The notes under the pieces are model-generated. The model made no database searches. It had not been told where the DNA came from and saw only the letters and a program-made list of their open reading frames with translations. The translations under genes and the position numbers were made by a program. From Hofstenia miamia (taxonomy: Eukaryota > Xenacoelomorpha > Acoela), in assembly GCA_004352715.1 (NCBI GenBank), contig SCFE01000035.1, forward strand, positions 256,210 through 320,209: a DNA stretch of 64,000 nt, written 5' to 3'. Of the stretch, positions 1 through 11,904 are shown in pieces (position 1 is the stretch's first letter; the number at the start of each line of letters is the position of its first letter).

Positions 1-744
1 ATATATAATCACGTTAAATATAAATATTCGAGTGAAGTTAAAATATCAAATATATATTAGCACTTTTTATGTTATATTCTAGTGTATTACCTTTAAAATT
101 CTAATAAACATTGTAAAATTGCTTAAGATAAAAAAAAAGAGAATATAAAAACTTAAGAAAAAATAATGAAGGTATTCGTTTCAAATTCGATTTTAATAGA
201 CTAATTATTATTGATTGTATAAGTTTAACAGTCAATCTTAACATTCGCAACAGTTATGACTTCAAAATTCCTTGTAACAAGGAAATTTACTCCGAAGTAA
301 CATGGTCCCTATATTTTTTACAAGAATGATGTTTTCACTTGCTAAAACACTACTTCTATTGGCATAACTCAATTTCTTATAGCATTGCTCTTATTGCGAG
401 GTTAGAAGAGCAACTGTTGCATATTATATGTTACAATCTACCACACATTTCAGACTTAAATTTGGCTCATTTGATGAATATCTACGTATTTGTATATAAT
501 AGGAATTGTATACAAGAAAAATATCGAATAATTAATTATTTACTAATAGAAAATTTCTATAGAACAAACATTAAGTCTAGTTTAATTATGCAAGAAATGC
601 TGTTGGATAAAACTTGAATTTTATCGCTAAATAACATTTATGGATTCTTTAATGACATTGCATATATGAAATCAATGCAATACTTAGAAACATTCATTTC
701 AACATTTCAATACTAACCGCAACACAAAAATATTTTTTGAATAC
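1..744. other. A/T-rich non-coding stretch
   Basis: No recognisable gene or repeat. A 92-codon open frame at 339-617 has low-complexity, Leu/Ile/Asn-rich composition and no motif, so I treat it as chance. Confidence 0.5.
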
Positions 745-747
745 AAT

Positions 748-2316
748 GTGCGAATTCATCAAGTTCCGATTAAACTGAAGGATCGACCACTCACTGCTTT
801 CGAGGCTTGCGGGAACTTGTACCAGTTTACCAGATTACCATTTGGATGCACAAATGCGGTTCCTGTATTTCAACGTATCATCAAGGATTTCATTGAGCGC
901 AACAACTTGCAACGGGCATATCCATACTTGGATGACGTAATTATCGAAGGTCGCAATCAAGCTGAGCATGATCACAACCTGGAACTGTTTTTGGAAGCGG
1001 CAAAGAATGAATCACTAACCCTCAATCGATCCAAATCATTCTTCAACAAGCAAAGAGTTGCTATGCTTGGTCATATTCTTGAAAAGGGAAGCAAAAGACC
1101 GGACCCAGATCGATTACAGACTCTATTGGACTTTCCAGACCCAAGCACGCCGAAGCAACTTAGACGGCTGTTGGGCTTCTTCGCGTACAATGCTAAATGG
1201 ATAAAATCCTTTTCTAGTAAAGTGCAACCGCTTTTAGTAGCTCAGAAACAAAAGGCCCTCCCTCTCAATAATGAATGCAAGTCATTAATACGAGATTTGA
1301 AAGAAGAAATCTCACAGTCTGTTTTATGGTTACCCGAGCATGGCAAACCTGTACTTCTCGAGACCGATGCGTCCGGTACGGGCATTGGTGCCACACTCAC
1401 TCAGATGGGACGACCTGTAGCCTTCTTTTCGCAAACCCTGTCCGACGCCGAACGGGTATATCCGATTGTTGAGCGAGAAGCCATGGCAGTAATCGAATCA
1501 TTTAGAAGATTTGAAGACATTCTTAGAGTTTTTCCGGTTCTTGTTAAAACGGATCAAAAGGCAATCTCCTTCATTTTTTCGAAGCAGAAGTCCCGCGTGA
1601 AGAATGAAAAATTGATTCGTTGGCGCCTGGAACTAGCAGACTTCAACTACAAAATCGAGTACCAACGTGGAAAAGATAATATAACAGCCGACACGTTGTC
1701 TAGAGTTGCTGCTATTTCTAGCCACCTGACGTGTAACGACGTTCATAAACAGCTGGCACACCCGGGAATTCGACGGATGTTCGATTACGTACAGCGTTCG
1801 CGACTTCCCTTCTCTCTCGCGGATGTCAAAAAGACAATAGAAGATTGTGAAACGTGCGCGCAATTGAAACCACGATTTGCGAAACGAGTAGACGACGAAC
1901 GAATTATACAAGCACTTCGACCCTGGGAACGACTCTCAATCGATATTATGGGGCCGAAAACAACAACACGCGAAGGCTTTCAATACATATTAACAGTGGT
2001 TGACGAATATAGCCGTTTCCCCTTTGCATTCCCACTGAAACGTATTATGTCATCAGATATTATCAATTGTCTGGAGAACTTATTTTCACTGTTCAGCAAG
2101 CCTAAATTTATTCACTCAGACCGCGGTACCCAGTTTCAGTCCACTGAGTTTAGAAGTTTTTGTTTGAGATCTGGCATAGCAACTTCGCGCACAACTCCTT
2201 ATCATCCATCGGGAAATGGGCAATGCGAGAAGTACAATGGGATTATCTGGAAGGCCGTTAGCTGCCTGCCCCACTACAAAAATGAAATTGCATACACTAA
2301 TTTGGTAAAGCCTTAG
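748..2316 (+). CDS. pol: Gypsy-type LTR retrotransposon pol fragment (RT, RNase H, integrase)
   Basis: Uninterrupted 522-codon frame from a Ty3/gypsy retroelement. In order: the second half of reverse transcriptase (YLDD catalytic box at about residues 60-63); RNase H (ETDASG, Asp207; EREAMA around 243); an integrase zinc finger (HKQLAH at 333 and CETC at 367-370); and the integrase core with Asp399, Asp458 and Glu494, the D-58-D-35-E spacing typical of the family. The frame is truncated at both ends. The first RT half (motif A), protease and gag are missing, and the integrase C-terminal domain stops in a short frameshifted tail. No LTR was found. It is only moderately similar to the two other gypsy copies here, so it is a separate lineage. 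The intact catalytic frame suggests it is younger than its neighbours. The GTG first codon is only the edge of the open frame, not a real start. Confidence 0.9.
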   Translation: MRIHQVPIKLKDRPLTAFEACGNLYQFTRLPFGCTNAVPVFQRIIKDFIERNNLQRAYPYLDDVIIEGRNQAEHDHNLELFLEAAKNESLTLNRSKSFFNKQRVAMLGHILEKGSKRPDPDRLQTLLDFPDPSTPKQLRRLLGFFAYNAKWIKSFSSKVQPLLVAQKQKALPLNNECKSLIRDLKEEISQSVLWLPEHGKPVLLETDASGTGIGATLTQMGRPVAFFSQTLSDAERVYPIVEREAMAVIESFRRFEDILRVFPVLVKTDQKAISFIFSKQKSRVKNEKLIRWRLELADFNYKIEYQRGKDNITADTLSRVAAISSHLTCNDVHKQLAHPGIRRMFDYVQRSRLPFSLADVKKTIEDCETCAQLKPRFAKRVDDERIIQALRPWERLSIDIMGPKTTTREGFQYILTVVDEYSRFPFAFPLKRIMSSDIINCLENLFSLFSKPKFIHSDRGTQFQSTEFRSFCLRSGIATSRTTPYHPSGNGQCEKYNGIIWKAVSCLPHYKNEIAYTNLVKP

Positions 2317-2364
2317 TTAAATTAACCCTATCTCAGCTCGGTACAGATTTTACACTGGCAACTT

Positions 2365-3030
2365 CCCAGATAACAATTTAAGGTCGAAACACCGTTGTTT
2401 TATGCTTCAAAAACACCATTGTTTTAATGTCCAAATGTAATTTGTCAAAACAACATTGCTTAAACAACGTCAAATTAGGTTGCTTTTTGGTTTTTTATGA
2501 ATAGTTTGAGGTCGTGACAACGTTGTTTTATGTTTCCCCATAATTGCTTAAGCTTTTATATGCAATTAATCAAATTTATATTTAAAGCTGTTCAGCCATT
2601 GCTGTTTAAACAAACACAAACCAAACAAAGGGGAGAAAAATAACTTAGTAGTACAGTCAATCATATTCATTTGTAAAAATTTTGAATAAATGTCTTCTTT
2701 TTAAATGATAGCAATAAGCATAAAAATCTGCCAAGTTTAACAAAAATTTGAAATTTCAAAATTAAGTACAATTTTAAAATATTACTTTCTTAAATCGTCA
2801 AAAATCTCTTCTGGTCGAATGTAACTTTTTTATATAACAGTTAATTTCAAGAAGTCGAAATATTTATGAAGAAATTATTTGAAAATTTGATTACCAGGTA
2901 TATTATAATTTTAACAAATTTAAAATTTCGAAAAAGCTTTTTGCAATTCTTTTCTTTATATTAAAGGATCTAGTAATCAAAAAATAATGAAGTGAGTTTT
3001 ATTTGCATGCATCTGCTCACTGTTTTTTTA
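2365..3030 (+). mobile_element. Non-autonomous TIR element, diverged 3'-truncated copy 1
   Basis: Begins with CCCAGATAACAATTTAAGGT and carries several degenerate versions of a subterminal unit around AACAACGTTGTT. The same sequence runs in inverse orientation from 13842 down to about 13160, including the block TTACTAGATCC and the block GTGAGCAGATGC. This copy lacks the last roughly 100 bp, including the second terminal repeat. It abuts the broken end of the gypsy pol fragment and probably marks its disruption. No coding capacity. Confidence 0.7.
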
Positions 3031-6000
3031 TTACAAAAATTGTCACTTATACGCCAATGTTCCACAAATGGGCCACTGATGGCATCAGTTGTCCCAAGTA
3101 CCGCATGTTTTCCACCATCAGTCCACTGATGCTGGCTAATATTATATTTTGTATTGTAATTCGTAATTTGGTATAATTTGGTTGAGTTAAGTGAGAGTTG
3201 AAAGTGTGTATAGCATATAGTTCATAAGATGGAACACCTTGCTCCTTTGTGTTATATTTATTACGTATTGTGTTATATTTATTAGTGTATATTAATGTTG
3301 TTTTGTATTTTAAGATCGCATGCTATAGCGAATAAAAGCTTTGGATAAGCCGTGTTTCATGTGAGTGACCACACAACAGTCTGCTTTTGTTACTATGTGT
3401 TGCGTGCACGAAAAAATATTTATGTTGTAATATTCATCAAACTTGTGTTGTACAAATTTTGAACTAACTCACGCAATTTGAAACAACTTTTCATAGAACA
3501 AAGTAAAAGTAATAAACACATGCATATTGTAGTTTAGAACTTCGTCATTTTAAATGCAGTGTTAGTGAACTGACAATTTTTATACTGTATTTTTTTCTAT
3601 AAATATATGAAAACGCTTACGTTGTTAAATTCTAAGATAGACTTTTGTTGTTTCAACACGGATTTTGTTCTGAATATTTTACAAGTTTAATTGGCTAGCT
3701 ATACAGTGCTGAACAAATATTATTATATACTGCATAATTTTTGGTTTTCTATATGCTGCACTGCAATGTTGATGTTACTTATCCTAAATATAGTATACTA
3801 CAAACGCAGTGCCGTCACCTAAGAGACTACATGTGATTTAAAGTGGTAAAAAACACAAATATCAAACAAAGCTCAAAGTTGATCGAAAGTTGTTCTTATG
3901 AATTGCTTGCAATTGTGAACTACTATAACTTGATTTCAATTTGTGCTGATGCTAATTTTGAAAAATAGTTCTTAGTAGAATTCACATTCAGCAAATACTG
4001 AAAAGTATATGCCGAAGCGTTATAAATTTGAGAGAAAATTTTTATGCATAGGGATAGATACCATATCAACAACAGATTAAATTTATTTGGGCCTAATTAG
4101 CCACACAATAAAATATATAATACAGTAAATTTAAATACAGTAAAACATGACTTTCATAAACATCAAGATAGAATACATTGGAGGAACCCTTACGGGAAAA
4201 GTAATCGCAACACAGTGAATGCATGCAAGGTTTCGAACGATCATAATAAACCTCAAAAAGGGAGAAAAGAATAGATTTAAGATTTAAGGCGAAATTATAA
4301 TTAGAAGCAGCAATTAGCAAAACACAATTTAGTATATAGCGCAGGCAAAAATCAATATTAACAAATTCAAAATATAAGAAAGGAAAAATCCAATGAAACA
4401 ACCTTTATTTGAACCAGGATCAGAACAATCAGGATTAGAAGCAATATTGTTATCAGTATTCAAAGCTAGAAATGAGATACAGGAACATCTTGGTTTAGTT
4501 CATCTAACATTAACAAGAAACGAACGTTTTAAAACCACTGTTTTCCGTCACGCTAACTATTGTGGGAACTTTTTTAAGATCAGCATTTTATTAATGGAAG
4601 CATCAAGGAATTCAATATACAACTACCAAATCAGCCGTTAAGATATTCTTTATTTAATTAACTTCAACATCACGATTGATTTCATCTATACTCATTATAG
4701 CAATATAGTAAAATTTTTGCTAACGGGGGAGATTTATTATTAGCTGACAATTTTCCCGCTCTCCTTCAGATACTTGATGTGTATCCTTTTTTGATATCTA
4801 GTCATTCATATAAAACTCAACATATTGAAGATGATTGAGAGCATACTATTGTTATATTTATTTATGGAAAAAATAAGCTTGAAATTACAATGCTTTTAGG
4901 ATAGAATTTTAATGATATAATTAGAATAACGAGAAACAAATAAATTGGTGAATAAATGAAAACAATTGATGACAATTTTTATGAAAAAAATTAACTTCGT
5001 TTGCTCTACATAAACTATAACTGATATAATAGTTGGACCTAACACTAAAATCAAGCTTGTAAATAGTCGACAACGCCAGACAGTAATATCAAATCTGACC
5101 AACTTCAAAACAGGAAATTTTGTTAGCATTCCCTAGACCACAAAGCTTGATATTTACTACCCCCACCTAACTATAAGCATGGTTACAAGAATCCATTAAA
5201 AAAGTATCAAAGGAAAATTACCTTAAAATCTATTGAAATTAAAAGCATCTATTCAAATATTTAATAAACAAATGTCTAAGAATTTAGGGCATCTAATGCT
5301 AAATATCAAATAGTGTTTTAAAACAATATACAATGTCATTTTAACCTTCCTCAAGACTCAGCTGTCAAATACCGTTTAGTCTACTTCTATTTCTCTTAAA
5401 TATATTTTGGAAATAAGTTTATTATCGAATACTACATATTTAGAGTAACACATTATTATTATTATGATTATAATTGATATTATTTTGACAATAAATAGTA
5501 AAAATTTAAATTTTGAGTATGCAAGCCAATTATGTTATCAACTGTACCACTGGCACTAAAGTATTTTATTTGTAATTATTGCAATGATTGACTTGCAGCA
5601 AATTTATTTTTTACTGGAAGTTTACCATATGGAAAGTAAATTAATAGAAATTGCCACATAATAGGCGACCAAACATTAATTTCTTTTTGTTTTTGAAAAA
5701 ACAGCATTTTTGATTTAAAGTTAAAGGCATCAGAGGGTTCATATCAAAGTATTTGAAATATAAGGTGTTCAAAACACGATAAAAGACATTATTTTTTTAA
5801 ATATCACAATATACACAAAATAAAATAACATCAACTTTAATTTCATGACAGTATTTTGGAATTCATATTTGAATATCTTAGCAAATTCATTGCAATTGTC
5901 AAATGTTTGCATTATTAACAAAAAACTCAGTACTACTATATGTAGAGTGCTTTTGTCATGGTGTTTTAACTTTCACATTTGCAATTAAAAGAAGTTATAG

Positions 6001-6764
6001 TTATTCATATAATACTTAAGCTATTTGAATGCTAATTAAAACAATAATTTTAGTCATTAAGTTTTTTTTATTTTTGAATACTATTTTGATATCAAACACT
6101 TTGATTGTTGAACACTTTGACTGACACCACATCAGATACCACCTTCTAAACATACCCACAGCAATATAATGAAAATAGGACATCTGGTATTTTTAAAAAT
6201 TTTAATGAATGTGTAATATTATTTAGGTATTTATCTATGGATAAATTTAGAATTTTGTGTTGCTTTGGTACATATTATGTAACACTTTGATTACTTAGTG
6301 TATATAGGCTTAGAATTCTGTCTGACTTTTGAAATTTATGTAAATGCAAGAGATTTCTGTAATAAATTATTACTAATAATACACTGATTTCCTTGTTAAG
6401 TGGTAATGCTCATTGACTTTTGTAAATGTATTTCTAATACTGTGAGCTCATTAATATGGTAGTGTTCAATTTCTTTATCTGTTTAGTTTCTATCATTTTT
6501 TTATATAATTTTGAAATATTTCCTCATCTGAAAACCTGAACTCATGGTAGATATATTTTGATATAAAATGCTGTTAATTTTTTAGAAACATTAACTTTGT
6601 TAAAGCAAATTCTCAGAATTGTCAAATAGAGTACTGTAGCTGCATATTTCTCAAATGCTGAACTTTTCACTCAACCTGGTGTTACTAATGCCAAATCAAT
6701 ATCCTTATTCCATAGCAATTAAAGCTATTTGATTTGTAGAATTACTTCACAGTAATGATTCCTG
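3031..6764. other. Non-coding A/T-rich stretch
   Basis: I see no recognisable gene. Short open frames such as 4393-4641 (82 codons) lack motifs and splice or poly-A context. A small imperfect hairpin around CCACTGATGGCATCAG lies near 3070-3140. Confidence 0.4.
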
Positions 6765-7830
6765 CCAATTAGATGTTCTTTTCCTCCATATCAAGTCATA
6801 GTTGATATAGATGAAAAGCAACAAGAAATCAATTCTGCAGTTTGCTTGGCATACATTGCTAGAAGAGATGGCTGCAAGCACATTGTTGCTATTGTAATGT
6901 GGCTTCATTGATGAGCCATGGAGCCAAGCATAACAGATGTAAAATATTTTTGGAGAAAAGCCCACCTTTCAAACAGTCATTTATCAATGTATGAGTTATT
7001 ATGATAATACCCTCTAAACAGTAGCTAAGTGTATAATAAAAGTAATTTTTATGTTTAGGCATCTGATTTCAGTAATATTCCTCAGCAATAGTAATTTCCT
7101 GAAAATGAGGAATTTATTCAATCTGTAGTGAGTACTTTTTCTCCCAATTCATTACTTTAACACAATGTAACAGAGAATGTTGAAATTTCATCAGGGACTC
7201 TGGCTGAAGATTTCTTTGAACTTGCAAAGTTTGAAGTTGAACAAATATTTATTCAAATTCAACATTGAAAAATGCAGTGATCTAAGAGTAACATATGGTG
7301 CAAACTCTGCTTTGGGAGAATCACTGTATCTTCATATACATTCTATGAAAGTTCTAAATGTAGAACTAAAGATGGAGGTTTAGTTAGATACATATTTGGA
7401 AGTAGATTTATCCAAACCCAGGCAATGCAATTAAGATTTACTTCTTGAAAAAAGATTTTTAAAAGAAGTTGGTAGTGCTTACAACATTGAGGAAAATTTT
7501 ATTGTCTGCATACACTATTAACTAATATGTAATATATTATTTGTCTAATGTTCACAACATTTGCTATATGTGTACATTGGAAATATTGTTTCAATGAATA
7601 AGTTAAAACATTATCAATATAATGCAAATAATTTTTTTTAAATAAATGATGCAGCATTTTACTCAACTCAACCAATCCTAATTTAGCTGCTAGTCCAAAT
7701 AGTATTTGTGAGGAATTTGTAGTTGAAATGAAGTGTCTAAAAGTTGCCTCTAGAATTTAGGAATATTATGATGAACATTACAAACTTATACCAAAGTTAT
7801 ACTCCCAAATGGATTGTTTTGTTTTGCTGC
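6765..7830 (+). pseudogene. Decayed SWIM zinc finger plus YqaJ-type exonuclease gene
   Basis: Fragments in one order and orientation, separated by stops and frameshifts. Around 6800-6960 a frame reads as a SWIM-like finger ending in GCKHIVAIVMWLH, followed by an EPSITDVKYFWRKAHLS-like stretch. Around 7303-7420 another frame gives FGRITVSSYTFYESSKCRTK then DGGLVRYIFGS, which resembles the start of the YqaJ (lambda-exonuclease-like) nuclease fold (RITAS ... CKT.DGSLV ... ILG in relatives). Around 7668-7740 a frame reads LNPNLAASPNSICEEFVVEM then KC, matching the catalytic GASPDG ... VEIKC block, but with the metal-binding Asp changed to Asn. Proteins combining these domains are multi-copy and uncharacterised in many invertebrates. 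This copy cannot be functional. The match rests on motif recall only. Confidence 0.6.
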
Positions 7831-8702
7831 ACCTAATTATGAAGAATAAGATATCATAACAACCATTAATTTAGAGGCTGATGTGATGTTTTTTCATTGT
7901 ATTTTTGAAAAAGCAAACAAATTTTAGAAAGACATTATTTTTGGAAAGCTTAGCTATACCTGGCAGCAATGAATTGGAGTTGATCTCTCCTTTTTATCAA
8001 AAACTACAGCTAAACATGTGCAATAATTTAAGAATTTTTTTATTAGCCTGGTGTCAAGGAGTGAGAGTCAGCTCTCTCATGATACCCCTGCCCTGAGCAG
8101 CTAATACTCAAGTAACATTTACTTGAGGAGGACCAGGAAACTGGAAGAAATTGTTTAATTAATGAATATAATTGATAATGAAACTTTGGAGAGCTCCTTC
8201 AGCATTTGCAGAAGCTATTATCATATTTGTCATTCTCTGCTTGTTTTGTACTTAGATACATGTGGATTATTCACACAACATTACTATTTTTAAAAAATTC
8301 CATAAAATTTTTTGATGAATAGACTGAATTTGAAACATCAATCCTTTATGGGCATGACCACTTCACAACTGTTCACATACTGTATATAATAAAATAACTA
8401 ATAAATATTATTCATAATTTGTCATACAGCTAAATTTGTTCATTAGTTGTATTTATCAGTGTCAATGTAGTTGAAACACTATTTACAACAAGTGAAGTAC
8501 CAATTTGACAAATCACAACATAAATCAGGCATGCAGATTAATTTTTTCTATAAATAAATTTGCAATCTTGACTGCAAATTAGTCAATGCACTTGCTATAA
8601 TACAAAAATAATCTAGATATGCAATTGCATTAACTGGCATGTGGACTTGAATTCTCAAAGTCTTCTAATACATTGATCCTGCCAGATGCTTGCTGAGAAG
8701 TG
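7831..8702. other. Non-coding stretch after the YqaJ pseudogene
   Basis: Possibly further remnants of the same pseudogene up to about 8100 (a 63-codon frame at 7905-8096). Nothing recognised from 8100 to 8702. Confidence 0.35.
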
Positions 8703-8864
8703 CTTCCAGCTTATCATTTTTAATCCGCGACTTGTTATGAGAAAAAATATAACTAACTGCCTGTTGGTCCATCTTGACAATTACTGGAAAAGTCAAGAGA
8801 TAATAACGCCATTTCCGAAATGATTCCACAATATAGCCATTGCCTCTTGCTCAACAGTGGACAT

Positions 8865-9731
8865 TCAACGTTCAGATACTGATAATGTTCTAGAAAAGTA
8901 AGCGAGTGGCCTCCCATTTTGTTGCAAGGTTGCACTTATCACGGCACCAGATGCATCTGTTTCAACACAAAGTGGACCCAATTGATCATTTGGTGTAGCT
9001 AACACAGATTGGGAGATTTCTTTAGTCATGGCGTTTATTGCTTGTAATGCATCATTAGGTAACGGCATTTCTTTATTGTGTGCTGCTTCTAAAATGGGCC
9101 TAATTTTAATGGCATAATTCTTCCCCAATTTCGAGTTGTAGGCCAGCAAGCCAACTAGTCTTTTTAACTGTTGTATTGTTTTTGATACAGAGAACTCAAC
9201 TAAAGCCTTTATGTGATCGGGATCTGGTGAATAATTACCTTCTGTGATGACATGACCAATATAATTAATTTTAGAAACGGAAATTTCTGACTTCTCTAGA
9301 TTGATCTCTAAATTGTATTTCTTTGCAGCAGCAAGAAATGTATGTTGGTTAAAATCGTGCTCTTCTTGATCTCGACCACCAATAATGACGTCATCCAAAT
9401 ATGCATGTGTGCATTGAAGGTTGTTTTCAGCTATGAAATTGTCTATGACGCATTGAAAAGCTGCAACAGCATTGGTTAACCCATATGGCAAATGCTTGAA
9501 TTGGTATAAACGTCCTGCAGCTTTAAAAGTGGTAAATGGGCGATCAGCCTTTCTCAATGACTCTTGATGGTACGCTGATCTCATATCGACTTTTGAAAAA
9601 AATCTATTAGAACTCAGTTTTTCCAAAAGAACGTCCATCTTTGGAAACAGGTAGGCATCTACTGGTGTGTAGCGATAAATTGTCTGACTGTAATCAACTA
9701 CCATCCGTTTCTTTTTGCCTTTAACAACCAA
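8865..9731 (-). pseudogene. pol: Gypsy reverse transcriptase/RNase H fragment
   Basis: A 288-codon frame containing RT motif A (FSKVDMRSAYHQ), the palm sequence PYGLTNAVAAFQ, the catalytic YLDD box, and the start of RNase H (CVETDASGAVISATL, with the expected Gly-Ala-Ala-Ile-Gly partly altered). Its upstream junction to protease is broken: a conserved Trp codon near 9743 has become TAG. Downstream it meets a stop at 8865, and recognisable RNase H continues out of frame to 8703. It is non-functional but only lightly decayed. Confidence 0.85.
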
Positions 9732-9743
9732 AACTTGTGCCTG

Positions 9744-10199
9744 CTAAGGTGAATTTGATGGCTCGACTATTCCCAGCATGAGCAATCTAGCAATTTTGTG
9801 TTTGATATAAAATTCGTCATCTGGATGCTTACGTCGACTAGGGCTAGCTAAAGGTTTTGGTGGCGTCGCAAATTCAAAGAGTATTGGTGGCTCAATAGAT
9901 AGACACGAAAAACTGGAGCAAGTTACTTCTAATTTAGGACTATTTCCTTTGAAGACAAATTCAGCTGACTTATGCCTCTGCAGAAAATCTCTTCCCAAGA
10001 TGCATTGACACACCAATCCGTTTGTCATTTTAAACATCTGATAATCGTATGAGTATGATCCAAGAGTGAGTTTCGCATTGCAAATGCCAACGATGTTGCA
10101 TGGGGAAGAGATAGATTCTTGCCAATCCCGCATGGTCAGACCAGCTTTTGCGGTTGTCTCTTTGGATAGGAATGAATGTGACGAACCAGTATCTAGCAA
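9744..10199 (-). pseudogene. Gypsy aspartic protease and protease-RT linker
   Basis: A 151-codon frame starting at the active-site motif LLDTGSSHSF of a retropepsin-type protease, with the partner motif CILGRDFL about 70 residues later. It then has the KHKIARLLMLGIVEPSNSP stretch that precedes RT in gypsy elements. The matching protein lies at about 34261-34710. It is part of the broken gag-pol of this element. Confidence 0.8.
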
Positions 10200-10227
10200 T
10201 GCTTCAACCTTATGCAGCGATTCAAAG

Positions 10228-10431
10228 TTACAAGCACAGTACCATTTCCGGAGTGAAAAACGTATGCTCCAGTAGCACAGTGCATTCCGCTTTCAAACGC
10301 AGAAGAACCAACTTGGCATTGTTCTGTGTGGTTTCGTTAAGCTCAAGTGTATCAATGAATAATTGCTTCCACCACTGCCACTGATCTGGAGTAGGTGCCA
10401 CAGGAAAATCAGGTAACTCGAACTTCATAGT
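10228..10431 (-). pseudogene. gag: Internally deleted gypsy gag
   Basis: Begins MKFELPDFPVAPTPDQWQWW directly after the LTR and matches the first 45 or so residues of gag at 33508. It then jumps to sequence that in the other copy follows the zinc knuckles (FFTPEMVLCL). The missing interval corresponds to 33642-34169 in that copy. The nucleocapsid CCHC fingers are therefore absent. Confidence 0.8.
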
Positions 10432-10639
10432 TGAAGTATAAAAGGCTTACAAATATTAAGCTTTTATTGAATAAAATCGTAACAACATTATCATAAATCA
10501 TCATAACATTAATGCACAGTGCAATGCTTTTATACATGCGACATAAAGTACTCGTCGGTTTACCATAATCCAATACTTGTAATTTACCTTATGATAAACT
10601 GCTAAACGTCATCAATTAGCCTAGTGATTGTTCATATCA
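10432..10639 (-). repeat. LTR (5') of the minus-strand gypsy copy
   Basis: A 208-bp repeat starting TGATATGAACAATCACTAGG and ending CTTTTATACTTCA (TG...CA ends), with an AATAAA-like signal (TTCAATAAAAGC) near its end. It aligns along its length with 33274-33482. No matching second LTR exists on the other side of this copy. Confidence 0.75.
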
Positions 10640-11689
10640 ATCACATATATATTACAATAATGAAACATTGAATTTTAGTATAACAATAATTATTATTACA
10701 ATTTAGTTTCTTTATTTTATTTTGTGATGTATAAGACTGCATGTTTTATTCTTAGTAAGTATTACTAAAAGATAGTATTTGTTTTTTTTATCTACACAAT
10801 ATTTTTATTTGACCAAAAGCCCACTGTTTACTAAAATTATATTTAGAAGTTGCAATATAATTTTGTCATCAATTATTTAAGAATGCAAGATGTGTGAACA
10901 AGATCCCTTGAACTTTTAGAACTTTTTACTTTAATTAACAACTTGCAGTTATGGCTATTATATGTTTATTAAATTTACGTCTTACTATTTTTATTTTTCA
11001 AAAAAAATGTGTTTTGTAATTCAACTCATTTCTAGTGGCACATAATGCCTCATAATGATTGCTAAGATACTATAATGGCTTCTACTTTCTTTAGAAACTG
11101 ATATATGGTTATGGTGCTCAGTGCTGTTATCAGGAGAGTGCATGAAGAAGCATTGTTTAGTTGATATTTATACAATAGGATTGTTAACATTAGGATTATT
11201 TTACCTCAGTTCTTAGACTTGCTTTGCCCTTTATATTCAAACTATCTATTTAGGCCTTTCCTCGGTGGCAAATTATTGTTTCACATATTTACTAATGTCA
11301 TCATATCTAAAGGATGCTGATAGTGCAAGCAATAAAAACTATTACAATTTAACTTTGGATACATGATGGCCTCATTGGCAACATCAGTCAGAATGCTGGG
11401 AATTAGGCTTAAACTTTACTAGTCCCAATTATCTAAGTTACTTAAGCTTGTGAACTATCTTGGTTGATATAACAAACACAAAATATGATAGTGTAAATAT
11501 AATTTTATTCTAGTTTCATAACTAAACAAAACACTATGGAGTAATGAAAAACTCATGCAAAAGTAATCAAATGAAAGGCTTTAGGGATTCTTCAGCATCT
11601 TGAACCTTCTTGAAGCTGGGTTCACAGGTCAATCCCCAGTCCTGAGGTTTAGTAGAATCTAGCCCCGCCTAAATCAAGAAAACGCCGCC
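10640..11689. other. Non-coding A/T-rich stretch
   Basis: Nothing recognised. Confidence 0.4.
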
Positions 11690-11904
11690 AAAGTTGTTCT
11701 CTTTCTTTTCAAGATTTCACTACCCACATACACAAACGTCGAAAAAACACGGTAAAAGTCACTCTCTCAACCCACAACGCTTCAAAAGGAAATCGCCGTC
11801 ACTCTACCAAGTGTCCCTTCAACGCCCAAACTATTTTCCTTTCCACAATATCGCCTACACCGCAAAAGCAAATAAAATTAAACGTCAAACCAACCTTAAA
11901 GAAG

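Larger units (their letters stand above)
8703..10639 (-). mobile_element. Truncated gypsy retrotransposon, copy 2 of the 33274-37023 family
   Basis: Read on the minus strand: a 208-bp LTR (10639-10432), then gag, protease and reverse transcriptase/RNase H. It is collinear and highly similar to the plus-strand element at 33274-37023. Similarity ends abruptly at 8703 inside RNase H, so the rest of pol and the 3' LTR are missing. Compared with the other copy it lacks about 527 bp of gag plus the zinc knuckles, joined at a GAAAGC microhomology, and lacks the 22 bp between LTR and gag. Confidence 0.85.

Noticed and set aside
4393-4641. 82-codon open frame beginning MKQPLFEPG
   Set aside because: No motif, start context or splice signals; purine-rich composition alone explains its openness.
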